From Pseudomonas rhodesiae (GTDB lineage Bacteria > Pseudomonadota > Gammaproteobacteria > Pseudomonadales > Pseudomonadaceae): DNA of 64,000 nucleotides. The stretch covers positions 175,323 to 239,322 of the forward strand of contig NZ_VFEU01000008.1 of assembly GCF_007858255.1 (NCBI RefSeq), read 5' to 3'. Of the stretch, positions 44,916 to 54,442 are shown in pieces. The notes under the pieces were generated by a model, which made no database searches, was not told the DNA's origin, and worked only from the letters and a program-made list of their open reading frames with translations. Positions within the stretch are counted from its first letter, which is position 1, and every line of letters starts with the position of its first letter. The position numbers were made by a program, and so were the translations under genes.

Positions 44916-44953
44916 TCACATGCGATCAGCCAAACTTTTGAGTTTTTGCGCGC

Positions 44954-44992
44954 ACAAAAAAAATCCCCGTATCTTTCGATACGAGGATTTTT
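44954..44992 (-). terminator. Terminator of the tRNA cluster
   Basis: On the minus strand AAAAATCCTCGTATC and GATACGGGGATTTTT form a hairpin with a long T-run, directly after tRNA-Pro. It could work in both directions. Confidence 0.75.
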
Positions 44993-44996
44993 AATA

Positions 44997-45073
44997 TGGT
45001 CGGGGTAGGGGGATTCGAACTCCCGACATCCTGCTCCCAAAGCAGGCGCGCTACCGGACTGCGCTATACCCCG
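44997..45073 (-). tRNA. tRNA-Pro(TGG), copy 1
   Basis: 77-nt tRNA with encoded CCA; acceptor stem CGGGGTA/TACCCCG, anticodon loop TTTGGGA (anticodon TGG). Last gene of the leftward tRNA cluster. Identical in sequence to the copy at 45249. Confidence 0.96.
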
Positions 45074-45079
45074 GTAATA

Positions 45080-45105
45080 AAAAGGCGACCTTTCAGTCGC
45101 CTTCT
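45080..45105 (-). terminator. Hairpin between tRNA-Pro and tRNA-Lys
   Basis: On the minus strand AAGGCGAC and GTCGCCTT flank a short loop and are followed by TTTATT. It could be an internal terminator or a processing hairpin in the tRNA transcript. Confidence 0.55.
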
Positions 45106-45167
45106 TCGATCAGCGCTTTTGGCCTCTGATCTTGAGATCTGATCCCAGCGTTAACTGGTTTCAAAAA

Positions 45168-45243
45168 TGGTGGGTCGTGTGGGATTCGAACCTACGACCA
45201 ATTGGTTAAAAGCCAACTGCTCTACCAACTGAGCTAACGACCC
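45168..45243 (-). tRNA. tRNA-Lys(TTT)
   Basis: 76-nt tRNA with CCA; acceptor GGGTCGT/ACGACCC, anticodon loop CTTTTAA giving TTT. Lies between two identical tRNA-Pro genes. Confidence 0.96.
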
Positions 45244-45248
45244 AAATA

Positions 45249-45325
45249 TGGTCGGGGTAGGGGGATTCGAACTCCCGACATCCTGCTCCCAAAGCAGGCG
45301 CGCTACCGGACTGCGCTATACCCCG
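45249..45325 (-). tRNA. tRNA-Pro(TGG), copy 2
   Basis: 77-nt tRNA identical to the copy at 44997-45073, including the short flank on its 3' side, so it is a local duplication kept identical by recombination. Confidence 0.96.
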
Positions 45326-45334
45326 ATTTGAAAT

Positions 45335-45410
45335 TGGCTCCGTGACCAGGACTCGAACCTGGGACCCAATGATTAACAGTCATTTGCTCTACCGACTGAG
45401 CTATCACGGA
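45335..45410 (-). tRNA. tRNA-Asn(GTT)
   Basis: 76-nt tRNA with CCA; acceptor TCCGTGA/TCACGGA, G73, anticodon loop CTGTTAA giving GTT. First gene of the Asn-Pro-Lys-Pro transcript. Confidence 0.96.
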
Positions 45411-45497
45411 ACTTAGCATTTCAAACGTACAACTTACTGCTTTTTACTTCCTCTTTGACGCTTGCGTATCGCTACGTTCGTGTCTCTGAGGCGCGCT

Positions 45498-45525
45498 ATT
45501 CTACAATCTTAAAAACCCCTGTCAA
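45498..45525 (-). promoter_or_regulatory. Sigma-70 promoter of the tRNA cluster
   Basis: On the minus strand TTGACA, a 16-bp spacer and TAGAAT, followed by a GC-rich discriminator (AGCGCGCC), as usual for stringently controlled stable-RNA genes. The rest of the gap 45411-45657 holds no gene. Confidence 0.75.
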
Positions 45526-45657
45526 CCCTTTAAATTGCTTTTAAGACAATGATTTGCGCTTGTTTCTGATTTCTTCTTGGGGAGAAGAAACCCGTGGGTT
45601 GACGTTGCTGCGGGGCGCACTTTACAAGCCTTTGCCTTACAGTTCAACGCCCTAGCG

Positions 45658-45684
45658 AAAAAAAAGGCCCCGCAATGCGGGGAC
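45658..45684 (-). terminator. clpB terminator
   Basis: CCCCGC and GCGGGG stem with a 3-nt loop, followed on the minus strand by eight T residues. About 27 nt past the clpB stop. Confidence 0.85.
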
Positions 45685-45710
45685 TTCTCTTATCAACCGG
45701 CAGTCAGGCC

Positions 45711-48275
45711 TCAGTGGAAGACGATTTCGTCGTTTTCCACGCTGGCTGTGACGCTGGTTCCCGGCATAAAACTGCCCGAGAGGATCAACTGCGCCAGCGG
45801 GTTTTCGATCCAGCGCTGGATCGCACGTTTCAGAGGTCGTGCGCCATACACCGGGTCGTAACCTACCGCGATCAGTTTGTCCAACGCTTCGCTGCTCAGT
45901 TCCAGCGACAGCTCGCGTTCGGCCAGACGACCACGCAGGCGGCCCAACTGGATCTCGGTGATGCCGGCGATCTGATCCCGCGCCAATGGCTCGAAGATCA
46001 CCACTTCATCGACCCGGTTGATAAATTCCGGGCGGAAGTGCGAGGTCAACGCGTCCATCACCGCTGCACGCTGAGCCTCACGATCTCCTACCAATTCCTG
46101 GATCTGTGTAGAGCCCAGATTGGAGGTCATTACGATCACCGTGTTGCGGAAATCCACCGTACGCCCGTGACTGTCGGTCAGACGGCCATCCTCCAGCACT
46201 TGCAGCAGGATGTTGAACACATCCGGGTGAGCCTTCTCGACTTCATCCAGCAGGATGACCGAGTAAGGTTTGCGCCGCACAGCTTCGGTCAGGTAGCCGC
46301 CCTCCTCGTAGCCCACATAGCCTGGTGGCGCACCGATCAAGCGAGCGACCGAATGTTTCTCCATGAATTCGGACATATCGATCCGCACCATGGCCTCTTC
46401 AGTATCGAAGAGGAACTCAGCCAGGGCCTTGCACAGTTCGGTCTTACCCACACCGGTCGGGCCGAGGAACATGAACGATCCACTTGGACGGTTCGGGTCG
46501 GACAATCCTGCACGGGAACGCCGCACCGCGTTGGATACCGCCACGACGGCCTCTTCCTGACCGATAACGCGCTGATGCAACAGGCTTTCCATTTTCATCA
46601 GCTTGTCGCGCTCGCCTTCCAGCATCTTCGATACAGGAATGCCGGTCCACTTGGAGACAACCTCGGCAATTTCTTCCTCGGTCACCTTGCTGCGCAGCAA
46701 CTGGTTCTCGCTATGGCCATGCTGGTCGACCATCTGCAGGCTGCGCTCCAGATCGGGAATCACCCCGTACTGCAACTCGGCCATACGGTTCAGGTCACCT
46801 TTACGGCGTGCGGCCTCCAGCTCCTGACGAGACTGCTCGATTTTTCGCTGAATCTGAGCAGAACCCTGTACTTCGGCTTTCTCCGAGGTCCAGATTTCTT
46901 CGAGGTCCGAATACTCCCGCTCCAGACGCTGAATTTCCTCCTGGAGTTTTTCCAGGCGTTTCTTCGCCGCGTCGTCCTCTTCCTTCTTGAGGGCCTGGGA
47001 TTCCACCTTCAGCTGGATCAAGCGCCGATCCAAACGATCGAGTACTTCCGGCTTGGAGTCGATTTCCATACGGATACGGCTCGCCGCTTCGTCGATCAGG
47101 TCAATCGCCTTGTCGGGCAACTGGCGGTCGGTGATATAGCGATGGCTCAATTTGGCCGCCGCAATGATCGCCCCGTCAGTGATCGCCACCTTGTGGTGAA
47201 CCTCATAACGCTCTTTGAGGCCACGCAGGATTGCGATGGTGTCCTCTTCGCTCGGCTCTTCCACCAGCACTTTTTGGAAGCGCCGCTCAAGCGCCGCGTC
47301 CTTTTCGATGTACTGACGGTATTCGTTAAGCGTCGTGGCGCCCACGCAATGCAGCTCACCGCGAGCCAGCGCCGGCTTGAGCATGTTGCCCGCATCCATG
47401 GAGCCCTCGCCTTTACCGGCGCCGACCATGGTGTGCAGTTCGTCGATAAACAGAATGATCTGCCCTTCCTGCTTGGACAGCTCGTTCAGCAGGGCTTTGA
47501 GGCGTTCTTCGAACTCACCACGGAACTTGGCACCGGCGATCAGCGCCCCCATGTCCAGAGACAACAGACGCTTGCCTTTGAGGCCATCCGGCACTTCACC
47601 ATTAATGATGCGCTGGGCTAGACCCTCGGCGATCGCGGTTTTACCTACGCCAGGCTCACCGATCAGCACCGGGTTGTTTTTGGTGCGACGCTGCAGTACT
47701 TGGATGGTGCGACGAATTTCATCGTCACGACCGATCACTGGGTCGAGCTTGCCGTCTTCGGCGCGCTTGGTCAGGTCGACGGTGTATTTGTCCAGGGCTT
47801 GGCGCGACTCCTCATGATTAGGGTCGTTCACCGCATCGCCACCGCGCAGGTTGTTGATGGCATTTTCCAGGGCTTTCTTACTGACGCCCTGCCCCAGCAA
47901 CAACTTGCCCAGTTTGCTGTTCTCGTCCATGGCGGCGAGCAGGACCAGCTCGCTGGAGATGAACTGGTCACCTTTTTGCTGAGCCAGACGATCAGCCTGG
48001 TTCAACAGGCGCGCCAGATCCTGGGACATATTTACGTCGCCAGTGGGGTTTTGGATTTTCGGCAGTTGGTCGAGCTCTTTGCTCAACTCCTTGCGCAGGC
48101 TGTTGACATCAAAGCCCACCTGCATCAGCAAGGGCTTGATGGAACCACCTTGCTGTTCCAGGAGTGCCTGCATCAAGTGCGCAGGTTCAATGGCCGGGTG
48201 GTCGAGGCCCACCGCCAAGGATTGAGAGTCCGATAAGGCCAACTGCAATTTGCTGGTTAAACGATCAATACGCAT
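45711..48275 (-). CDS. clpB: ATP-dependent disaggregase ClpB
   Basis: A cytosolic AAA+ hexamer that works with DnaK to dissolve protein aggregates. 854 residues, normal. N-domain, then NBD1 with Walker [11 protein letters not shown] and Walker [10 protein letters not shown]. The long coiled-coil middle domain (about 410-520) distinguishes it from ClpA. NBD2 has Walker [11 protein letters not shown] and Walker [13 protein letters not shown]. It is a single gene with a heat-shock promoter upstream and a strong terminator. Confidence 0.97.
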   Translation of the reverse strand: MRIDRLTSKLQLALSDSQSLAVGLDHPAIEPAHLMQALLEQQGGSIKPLLMQVGFDVNSLRKELSKELDQLPKIQNPTGDVNMSQDLARLLNQADRLAQQKGDQFISSELVLLAAMDENSKLGKLLLGQGVSKKALENAINNLRGGDAVNDPNHEESRQALDKYTVDLTKRAEDGKLDPVIGRDDEIRRTIQVLQRRTKNNPVLIGEPGVGKTAIAEGLAQRIINGEVPDGLKGKRLLSLDMGALIAGAKFRGEFEERLKALLNELSKQEGQIILFIDELHTMVGAGKGEGSMDAGNMLKPALARGELHCVGATTLNEYRQYIEKDAALERRFQKVLVEEPSEEDTIAILRGLKERYEVHHKVAITDGAIIAAAKLSHRYITDRQLPDKAIDLIDEAASRIRMEIDSKPEVLDRLDRRLIQLKVESQALKKEEDDAAKKRLEKLQEEIQRLEREYSDLEEIWTSEKAEVQGSAQIQRKIEQSRQELEAARRKGDLNRMAELQYGVIPDLERSLQMVDQHGHSENQLLRSKVTEEEIAEVVSKWTGIPVSKMLEGERDKLMKMESLLHQRVIGQEEAVVAVSNAVRRSRAGLSDPNRPSGSFMFLGPTGVGKTELCKALAEFLFDTEEAMVRIDMSEFMEKHSVARLIGAPPGYVGYEEGGYLTEAVRRKPYSVILLDEVEKAHPDVFNILLQVLEDGRLTDSHGRTVDFRNTVIVMTSNLGSTQIQELVGDREAQRAAVMDALTSHFRPEFINRVDEVVIFEPLARDQIAGITEIQLGRLRGRLAERELSLELSSEALDKLIAVGYDPVYGARPLKRAIQRWIENPLAQLILSGSFMPGTSVTASVENDEIVFH

Positions 48276-48348
48276 TAGTCACCTTCCTTTTGAGCAGGCC
48301 GGATCTATAAACACATCCTGAATGAAGAAACCTGCCAGATACCCTTAT

Positions 48349-48376
48349 AGATGTGGTCGATTCTGGGAGATTCAAG
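48349..48376 (-). promoter_or_regulatory. RpoH (sigma-32) promoter of clpB
   Basis: On the minus strand CTTGAA, 14 bp, CCACATCT, close to the sigma-32 consensus CTTGAA-N11-15-CCCATnT. It lies about 75 bp before the clpB ATG, giving a leader of roughly 65 nt, as expected for a heat-shock chaperone. Confidence 0.75.
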
Positions 48377-48406
48377 CAACAAACAGTTGACGCAGATCAG
48401 AAGAGT

Positions 48407-49132
48407 CTAGCGCTCAAGCCAGATAAGGGAGGCGAATCGTCCGGTGCGAGGACTGCGACGATAAGAAAAGAAACGCGGATCGGTCACGGTGCACAAACCA
48501 CCACCATAGACCGCCGTGATACCGCGCGCAGCGAGGCGCAGGCGCGCGAGTTGATAGATGTCGGCCATGAACTTGCCAGGATTACGGCTCGGCCCGAACG
48601 CTTGGGCAGTCGCCGGCAGTTGCTGCATGAACACTTCACGCACTTCCGGACCGACCTCAAAGGCTTGGGGGCCAATCGCCGGGCCCAGCCAGACCAATAC
48701 GTCGTCAGGCTCGGCGGCCAGGCTATCGACCGTCGCCTCCAGTACGCCGGCCGCCAACCCCCGCCAACCGGCGTGGGCGGCTGCCACGCGGGTGCCGGCG
48801 CGGTTGCAAAACAGCGCCGGCAGACAATCGGCAGTCATGGCTGTGCAGGCGATACCCGGCGTGTCGGTCCAGCAGCCATCGGCTTCCAGGGTGCGACCGG
48901 GGTCGGCCTTGACGACGTTCACGCCATGAACCTGCCGTAGCCAGGCTGGCTGGATATCGAAGGTTTGGGAAAGTCGACGGCGATTTTCCAGGACTGCCTC
49001 AAGGCTGTCCTCGACATGATCGCCCAGGTTGAGGCTGTCGAACGGCGCCAGACTGACGCCGCCCGCACGGGTGGTGACGCAGGCCTTGACCTGAGCCGGC
49101 GCGGGCCAGTCAGGAATCAGCCAGTCATTCAT
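48407..49132 (-). CDS. pgeF: Peptidoglycan editing factor PgeF (YfiH family)
   Basis: A 241-residue YfiH/DUF152 protein that prevents misincorporation of L-Ser into the muropeptide stem; it was earlier called polyphenol oxidase. Conserved metal-site motifs: RQVHGVNV, MTADCLPAL and AAAHAGWRGL. The ATG at 49132 overlaps the rluD stop (ATGA), so I reject the upstream start. Coupled to rluD. Confidence 0.92.
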   Translation of the reverse strand: MNDWLIPDWPAPAQVKACVTTRAGGVSLAPFDSLNLGDHVEDSLEAVLENRRRLSQTFDIQPAWLRQVHGVNVVKADPGRTLEADGCWTDTPGIACTAMTADCLPALFCNRAGTRVAAAHAGWRGLAAGVLEATVDSLAAEPDDVLVWLGPAIGPQAFEVGPEVREVFMQQLPATAQAFGPSRNPGKFMADIYQLARLRLAARGITAVYGGGLCTVTDPRFFSYRRSPRTGRFASLIWLER

Positions 49133-50091
49133 CCGATAAACGCCTCGCGGTCCTGTTTGAGCAGCGACAGCAACCACACCAGGTCGTCCGGCAGCGGCGA
49201 TTCCCAGCTCATGCGCTTACCGCTCGTCGGATGATCCAACTCAAGGAAGCGCGCGTGCAGGGCCTGACGCGGAAAGGATTTCAGCGATTCAACCATGGTC
49301 GCGCTGGCGGCCGGCGGAATGCGGAAGCGACCGCCGTAGGCCGGATCGCCGACCAACGGGAAGTTGATATGGGCCATGTGCACGCGGATCTGGTGGGTAC
49401 GACCGGTTTCCAGCTTGACCCGCACATGGGTGTGGGACCGGAAACGCTCCAGAACTCGATAGTGGCTCACGGCCTGCTTGCCGCCTTCCATCACCGCCAT
49501 ACGCTGGCGCTGCTGGCCGTGGCGACCGATAGGGGCGTTGATCTTGCCACCGGCCACCACCACGCCAATCACGATGCACTCGTAGATCCGGCTGACGCTG
49601 CGGCTTTGCAACTGGGTGACCAGTTGGGTCTGGGCCTGAATGGTCTTGGCGACCACCATCAGACCGGTGGTGTCCTTGTCCAGTCGGTGCACGATGCCGC
49701 AACGCGGCACATTGATGATGTCCGGTACGTGGTGCAACAGGGCATTGAGCAAAGTGCCATCAGCGTGCCCGGCAGCCGGGTGCACCACCAGGCCTGCGGG
49801 TTTGTTGATGACCAGGATGTCGTCGTCTTCATAGACGATGTCCAGCTCGATGTCCTGGGCGACCCACTCTCCCTGGGCTTCCTGCTCGGCAGTCAGCTCA
49901 AGAATCGCACCGCCATGGACTATGTCTCGCGGGCGGATAACCGCTCCATCCACAGTCAGGCGGCCGTCTTTGATCCAGGCGGAAAGGCGCGAGCGCGAGT
50001 GCTCAGCGAATAATTGTGCGGCGACTTGATCGAGGCGTTGGCCGCCCAATTCGGACGGCACCTCTGCGCGAAGTTCAATTTTATCGGACAT
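49129..50091 (-). CDS. rluD: 23S rRNA pseudouridine synthase RluD
   Basis: Makes pseudouridines 1911, 1915 and 1917 in helix 69 of 23S rRNA. 320 residues: an N-terminal S4 domain (RLDQVAAQLF...RSRLSAWIKDG), then the catalytic domain with HRLDKDTTGL, which carries the catalytic aspartate, and the RTHQIRVH motif. Coupled with pgeF downstream and divergent from bamD. Confidence 0.95.
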   Translation of the reverse strand: MSDKIELRAEVPSELGGQRLDQVAAQLFAEHSRSRLSAWIKDGRLTVDGAVIRPRDIVHGGAILELTAEQEAQGEWVAQDIELDIVYEDDDILVINKPAGLVVHPAAGHADGTLLNALLHHVPDIINVPRCGIVHRLDKDTTGLMVVAKTIQAQTQLVTQLQSRSVSRIYECIVIGVVVAGGKINAPIGRHGQQRQRMAVMEGGKQAVSHYRVLERFRSHTHVRVKLETGRTHQIRVHMAHINFPLVGDPAYGGRFRIPPAASATMVESLKSFPRQALHARFLELDHPTSGKRMSWESPLPDDLVWLLSLLKQDREAFIG

Positions 50092-50240
50092 GCTCAGACT
50101 AGGCGTGGCACAGCCTTTGGTTTCGGCTGCGCGCTTGTGGTTAAATACGGCGTCTTTTGCCCCGAGGCTTTCAACGGGGCGCTCATCATAACAGGACGGC
50201 CCCGCCCAAGACAGCGGCCGTCATAGGGACGCAAGCCGCC

Positions 50241-51266
50241 ATGCAAGTGAAACACCTGCTGCTGATCGCCATCCTCGCCATGACTGCTGCTTGCTCGTCA
50301 ACAAAGGAAGTCGTCGACGAAAACCTGAGCGAAGTCGAGCTGTACCAACAGGCTCAGAAAGACTTGGACAATAATAGCTACACCAGCGCCACAGCCAAGC
50401 TGAAGGCACTGGAGTCACGCTATCCGTTCGGTCGCTACGCTGACCAGGCCCAACTCGAGCTGATCTACGCCAACTACAAGAACGCCGAGCCGGAAGCTGC
50501 CAAGTCCGCCGCCGAGCGCTTCATCCGCCTGCACCCGCAGCACCCGAACGTGGACTACGCCTACTATATGAAGGGCCTGACCTCGTTCGACCAGGACGTT
50601 GGCCTGCTGGCGCGCTTCCTGCCGCTGGACATGACCAAGCGCGACCCGGGTGCGGCCCGCGACTCCTATAACGAGTTCGCCCAGCTCACCAGCCGCTATC
50701 CCAACAGCCGCTACGCGCCGGACGCCAAGCAGCGCATGATCTACCTGCGCAACCTGCTGGCTTCCTACGAGATCCACGTCGCGCACTACTACCTGACCCG
50801 TCAGGCCTACGTCGCCGCCGCCAACCGTGGTCGCTATGTGGTGGAGAACTTCCAGGAAACCCCATCCGTGGGTGATGGCCTGGCCGTAATGACCGAGGCT
50901 TACCAGCGTCTGCACCTGGACGAACTGGCCGCTACCAGCCTGGAAACCCTCAAACTCAACTATCCCGATCACCCAAGCCTGAAAGACGGCCAGTTCGTAC
51001 CTCAGGTTGCCGAAGCTGACAACCGCTCGTGGCTGAGCAAGTACACCCTGGGTCTGATCGAATCCCGCCCACCGCTGCCGCCGGGCGAAACCCGCGCCAA
51101 CCAGGACGTGATCAAGCAATTCCAGGACGCCAAGGACGCTATTCCTTCCGACCTCAAGCCGCACGACGAAAACGGCGACGTGATCGAAGAGGAAGAACCG
51201 CAAGCCCTGGGCAACAATCAGGACCGCTCGTGGTTCAGCTACATGACTTTTGGCCTATTCGACTGA
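50241..51266 (+). CDS. bamD: Outer membrane assembly lipoprotein BamD
   Basis: Essential partner of BamA in beta-barrel insertion. 341 residues from the ATG at 50241: a lipoprotein signal peptide ([17 protein letters not shown], lipidated Cys), then TPR repeats across residues 30-250, with conserved [14 protein letters not shown]. The C-terminal acidic extension (residues 280-341) is typical of Pseudomonas. The longer in-frame reading from 50157 is not needed. Confidence 0.95.
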   Translation: MQVKHLLLIAILAMTAACSSTKEVVDENLSEVELYQQAQKDLDNNSYTSATAKLKALESRYPFGRYADQAQLELIYANYKNAEPEAAKSAAERFIRLHPQHPNVDYAYYMKGLTSFDQDVGLLARFLPLDMTKRDPGAARDSYNEFAQLTSRYPNSRYAPDAKQRMIYLRNLLASYEIHVAHYYLTRQAYVAAANRGRYVVENFQETPSVGDGLAVMTEAYQRLHLDELAATSLETLKLNYPDHPSLKDGQFVPQVAEADNRSWLSKYTLGLIESRPPLPPGETRANQDVIKQFQDAKDAIPSDLKPHDENGDVIEEEEPQALGNNQDRSWFSYMTFGLFD

Positions 51267-51285
51267 TCAGTCCATGTAGCACCTA

Positions 51286-51313
51286 AAAGGGAGCCTCCAG
51301 AGGCTCCCTTTTT
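51286..51313. terminator. bamD terminator
   Basis: AAAGGGAGCCTC and GAGGCTCCCTTT make a perfect 12-bp stem with a 2-nt spacer, then T residues, about 20 nt past the stop. Confidence 0.88.
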
Positions 51314-51392
51314 CATGGGCAGCATTATTGCTCTGTGCGCCTGCTACGTCCTTGGCTAAACTGGCGCATTCCTTGTCGAGAAACTGCCCATC

Positions 51393-51626
51393 ATGCTACG
51401 TCTTTTGTTCTGGATTGCCGTCATTGCCGCCGCGGTATGGTTCTGGCGCAAGTTCAAAAGCCCAGCCACCAAGCAGCAGCGCGCCAACGAGCCGGATGCC
51501 GCGCTGATGGTGCGCTGCGCTCACTGCGGCGTGCACCTGCCGCAGGATCGCGCCTTGCGGCTGCGCCAGGAGTGGTACTGCACCCAGGCGCATCTGGAGC
51601 AGGGGCCAAAGTCTATCCAGCGTTGA
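51393..51626 (+). CDS. PP0621 family protein
   Basis: A 77-residue protein with one N-terminal membrane helix (LLFWIAVIAAAVWFW) and a CAHC...C cytosolic zinc-like motif. The family occurs beside bamD in the P. putida/fluorescens branch, where P. aeruginosa has pilSR. Function unknown. Its last bases overlap the convergent thiO. Confidence 0.82.
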   Translation: MLRLLFWIAVIAAAVWFWRKFKSPATKQQRANEPDAALMVRCAHCGVHLPQDRALRLRQEWYCTQAHLEQGPKSIQR

Positions 51627-52722
51627 TTCGACCTTCTGGCGCATAAGGCGCCGGGTCGATAATCGGCTTATTGCCTAGCAGCAGGTCGGCGAACAGCTGA
51701 CAGGACGCAGGCGCCAGAACCAGACCGTTGCGGTAATGCCCGCAGTTGAGCCATAAACCTTTGAACCCCGGCACCGGGCCTATATAGGGAATACCTTCCG
51801 GCGACCCCGGTCGCAAACCGGCCCAGTGCCCCACCACTTCAGCATGGGCCAGGGCAGGAATCAGCTCAACAGCAGAAGCCTTCAGGCTTTCCAATGCGGT
51901 CTCGGTGGGCGTCTTATCGAAGCCTTCGTGTTCCAGTGTGCTGCCGATAAGAATATGCCCGTCCCTTCGCGGAATCGCATAACGGCCCTTGGCGAGGACC
52001 ATGCTCGACAGAAAGTTCGAATCACACTTGTAGAGAATCATCTGACCTTTGACCGGTTCCACCGGCAGCGATAAGCCGAGCGTGCCGAGCAGGTCACCGC
52101 TCCACGCCCCTGCCGCCAGCACCACCTGATCGCCCAGGATCGGCCCCTGCGCCGTATCCACCCCCGCCACACGGCCGTTATCTACCGCAAACCCCGTCAC
52201 CACACACTGCTCGCGAATCGTCACACCAGGCAATGCCAACAGCGCAGCCTTGAGGGATTTGACCAGGCGCGGGTTACGCACATTGGCCACGTTGGCCATA
52301 AAGATTGCTTGCGAGTACCCACCCCCCAACACCGGAACAGCATCATGGGCGACTGATATATCCACTTTGCTCAAGGGGCGTCCTTCGCGGACAGCCCAGG
52401 CCAGCGCTTCGGGCTCATCGTCCAGATCCAGCCAGTACAAACCGGTGGTATGCACCTGCGGGTCGACACCGGTGGTGGCAAACAGGCGCTCGGCCAATTG
52501 CGGGTAAAAATCCTGGGACCAATGGGCCAACGCGGTGACCGCTGGGCTATAGCGCCACGGATACAGCGGCGAAACGATGCCACCACCCGCCCAGGACGAC
52601 TCCTGCCCTACCCCGGCGCGCTCCAGTAGCACTACCGCCTGCCCCTGGGTCGCCAGGTTGAACGCTGTCAACAAGCCGATGACTCCGCCACCGACAATCA
52701 CCACTTGCTGTTGCTTAGCCAT
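51613..52722 (-). CDS. thiO: Glycine oxidase ThiO
   Basis: FAD enzyme of thiamine biosynthesis that oxidises glycine to dehydroglycine for the thiazole ring. 369 residues, starting MAKQQQVVIVGGGVIGLL (FAD Rossmann motif). Conserved SSWAGGGIVSPLYPW and the C-terminal GHYRNGLVLAP, which carries the substrate-binding arginine and tyrosine region, are present. I use the ATG at 52722 (the second of two adjacent ATGs). Confidence 0.92.
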   Translation of the reverse strand: MAKQQQVVIVGGGVIGLLTAFNLATQGQAVVLLERAGVGQESSWAGGGIVSPLYPWRYSPAVTALAHWSQDFYPQLAERLFATTGVDPQVHTTGLYWLDLDDEPEALAWAVREGRPLSKVDISVAHDAVPVLGGGYSQAIFMANVANVRNPRLVKSLKAALLALPGVTIREQCVVTGFAVDNGRVAGVDTAQGPILGDQVVLAAGAWSGDLLGTLGLSLPVEPVKGQMILYKCDSNFLSSMVLAKGRYAIPRRDGHILIGSTLEHEGFDKTPTETALESLKASAVELIPALAHAEVVGHWAGLRPGSPEGIPYIGPVPGFKGLWLNCGHYRNGLVLAPASCQLFADLLLGNKPIIDPAPYAPEGRINAG

Positions 52723-52784
52723 CATTCGATCCAATCGATAAAAAGGAACAAGCGCCACCGGCGCCCAGTCATCCAGCATTCGCA

Positions 52785-53186
52785 TCATTGCCCCCAGCAC
52801 GCCTGGCGCGACATCTCCGGCGCCGCGCCTGGATTGCTGCGTGCGCCGGTACTGGTCAGGCTGAACTCGCCACAGGCGTCGCCGTCCATGATCGAGCCAG
52901 CCACAGGCGTAGCCAGCAAACGGAAATCCTGAGGGTTCAATGCGACGGAGATTCTATAGCGATCATCGCCGGCACTGACGCCGCTTGCGTCAATAAAAGT
53001 ACCGTTCTTCGCATAGAACCGCTCCAGGTGCTGCGCCTGCTCAGTCAATAGGCCGACGATTTGTACGCGGTAGGCCTTTTTCACCTGCGCCGTATAACCG
53101 GGGTAAACGATCCCAGCCAGAATCGCGATGATCACCACACCGATCAGTAATTCCAACAGGGTAAAACCTCGGGTGTCCATGCCCAT
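52785..53186 (-). CDS. pilE: Minor type IV pilin PilE
   Basis: A 133-residue prepilin-like protein with the class III leader (MGMDTRG, then FTLLELLIGVVIIAILAGIVYPGY) and a small globular domain with two cysteines near the C-terminus. In P. aeruginosa it ends the minor-pilin operon after pilY1. Here pilX directly precedes it with a 10-nt gap. Confidence 0.88.
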   Translation of the reverse strand: MGMDTRGFTLLELLIGVVIIAILAGIVYPGYTAQVKKAYRVQIVGLLTEQAQHLERFYAKNGTFIDASGVSAGDDRYRISVALNPQDFRLLATPVAGSIMDGDACGEFSLTSTGARSNPGAAPEMSRQACWGQ

Positions 53187-53196
53187 CCCATTGCTC

Positions 53197-53727
53197 CTAT
53201 AGAAGTTGTCGCCATAACACTCGCCGAAATCGCGAGCCTCCCTCCCCGTCTACTCGGGCATATACGCTCTCCAGCACCGTGCGCGCCTGACCGCTCCAGC
53301 CGACTGCCGTCACTCGATACAGCGCGGCCGTTGTATTCGGCGGCAAGTGCGCGATCCCGCGCCCCATGCCTAGAAACTGAACGCCGTACAGCCCCCCTTT
53401 GAGGGCAACCCAAGACACCGCTGAAACCGGATGGGTGCCTGCGGCAATCACCGAAAACGCTTCATCCGGTGGCGCACAGGTGGTGATTGACTGGCACTGC
53501 GGCAACGTCCCACCACTACGCCGCGCGCTCCACTCTCCGAGTCTCAAACCGCTCTCGGCACTTTGCAGCGACTGATTGCGATGCCAAAAACTGGCGGCCA
53601 TCTTTTGCTGAGCCACCACCCCTTGCATCGAGGACAGGCCAATCAGCGATAACAGCAGCAAAAACACCAGACTCAATAGCAGCGCCATGCCTGACTGCCG
53701 CCGATAAGTCATCCATACGCCCTGCAT
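53197..53727 (-). CDS. pilX: Minor pilin PilX
   Basis: A 176-residue PilX-type pseudopilin; the N-terminus RRQSGMALLLSLVFLLLLSLIG is the PilX signature, with no FTLIE motif. An internal ATG (MTYRRQSGM, 53712) may be the true start. It normally works with PilY1 in priming pilus assembly, but no pilY1 gene follows here. Confidence 0.85.
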   Translation of the reverse strand: MQGVWMTYRRQSGMALLLSLVFLLLLSLIGLSSMQGVVAQQKMAASFWHRNQSLQSAESGLRLGEWSARRSGGTLPQCQSITTCAPPDEAFSVIAAGTHPVSAVSWVALKGGLYGVQFLGMGRGIAHLPPNTTAALYRVTAVGWSGQARTVLESVYARVDGEGGSRFRRVLWRQLL

Positions 53728-53734
53728 AACAGCC

Positions 53735-54442
53735 CTACCCCAGACGGTTTCGTAGCGCCGCCACGACGCTGTAGGTTTGCGCCTTGACCCGGCCGGAGGG
53801 GTCTTGCAGCGTCATGAGGACGCGCACGCTGCGAATCAACGCCACGTCAGCAGGGCTTGCGTCGTAGCGCACCACCTGTGCCGATACGGCATTAGCCGCA
53901 ATGCCGAAACTGATGTCGAACGCCTGAACGTTATCCACCAATACTGCTTTGGCCGGTGCGGCCGGCGTGCTGACCTTTAACTGGCCCGCCTCAAAGGTGT
54001 AGGTGATCTGGCGTATCGCGAATCGAATCTGCCCAGGCCCAGGCGCAGGAGAGAAGCCGGTGTAAGCCTGGGCGGTACCTGTGCAATCTGACAGCACCGT
54101 CCAATCGGGCCTGCCACTGCCTTCGCCGGTGCTGGTCGTAACTAATGTCAGCGACTTCGAATCAGTGCCAGCGCTCCAACTGATCGGCAGCTCAAATGCC
54201 GGCGGTGCCTGTTCGATATGAGCGCTAGCCAGGCAACCGAACATGCCGGCTTGACGAATATCCTGGATCATCTTGCCAAGCGCGAACCGCGCGTCGTCCT
54301 GCAACAGCATGGCGGCCTGCTGGCTGGCGTGGGTCGTTCGGGAACTGATCGCCACCTGACTGACCCCGAGCACCAGTATCAAGCCCAAGGTCAGGGCCAA
54401 CAGCAACTCCACCAGGGTAAAACCTCGCGACCTTCGGTTCAT
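53735..54442 (-). CDS. pilW: Minor pilin PilW
   Basis: A 235-residue PilW-family protein with a prepilin leader (MNRRSRG, then FTLVELLLALTLGLILVLGV) and a larger globular domain. Its ATG overlaps the pilV stop (ATGA), showing coupling within the minor-pilin operon. Confidence 0.88.
   Translation of the reverse strand: MNRRSRGFTLVELLLALTLGLILVLGVSQVAISSRTTHASQQAAMLLQDDARFALGKMIQDIRQAGMFGCLASAHIEQAPPAFELPISWSAGTDSKSLTLVTTSTGEGSGRPDWTVLSDCTGTAQAYTGFSPAPGPGQIRFAIRQITYTFEAGQLKVSTPAAPAKAVLVDNVQAFDISFGIAANAVSAQVVRYDASPADVALIRSVRVLMTLQDPSGRVKAQTYSVVAALRNRLG

Noticed and set aside
45675..47621. 648-codon open frame opposite clpB
   Set aside because: Antisense shadow of clpB with no domain and no ribosome site.
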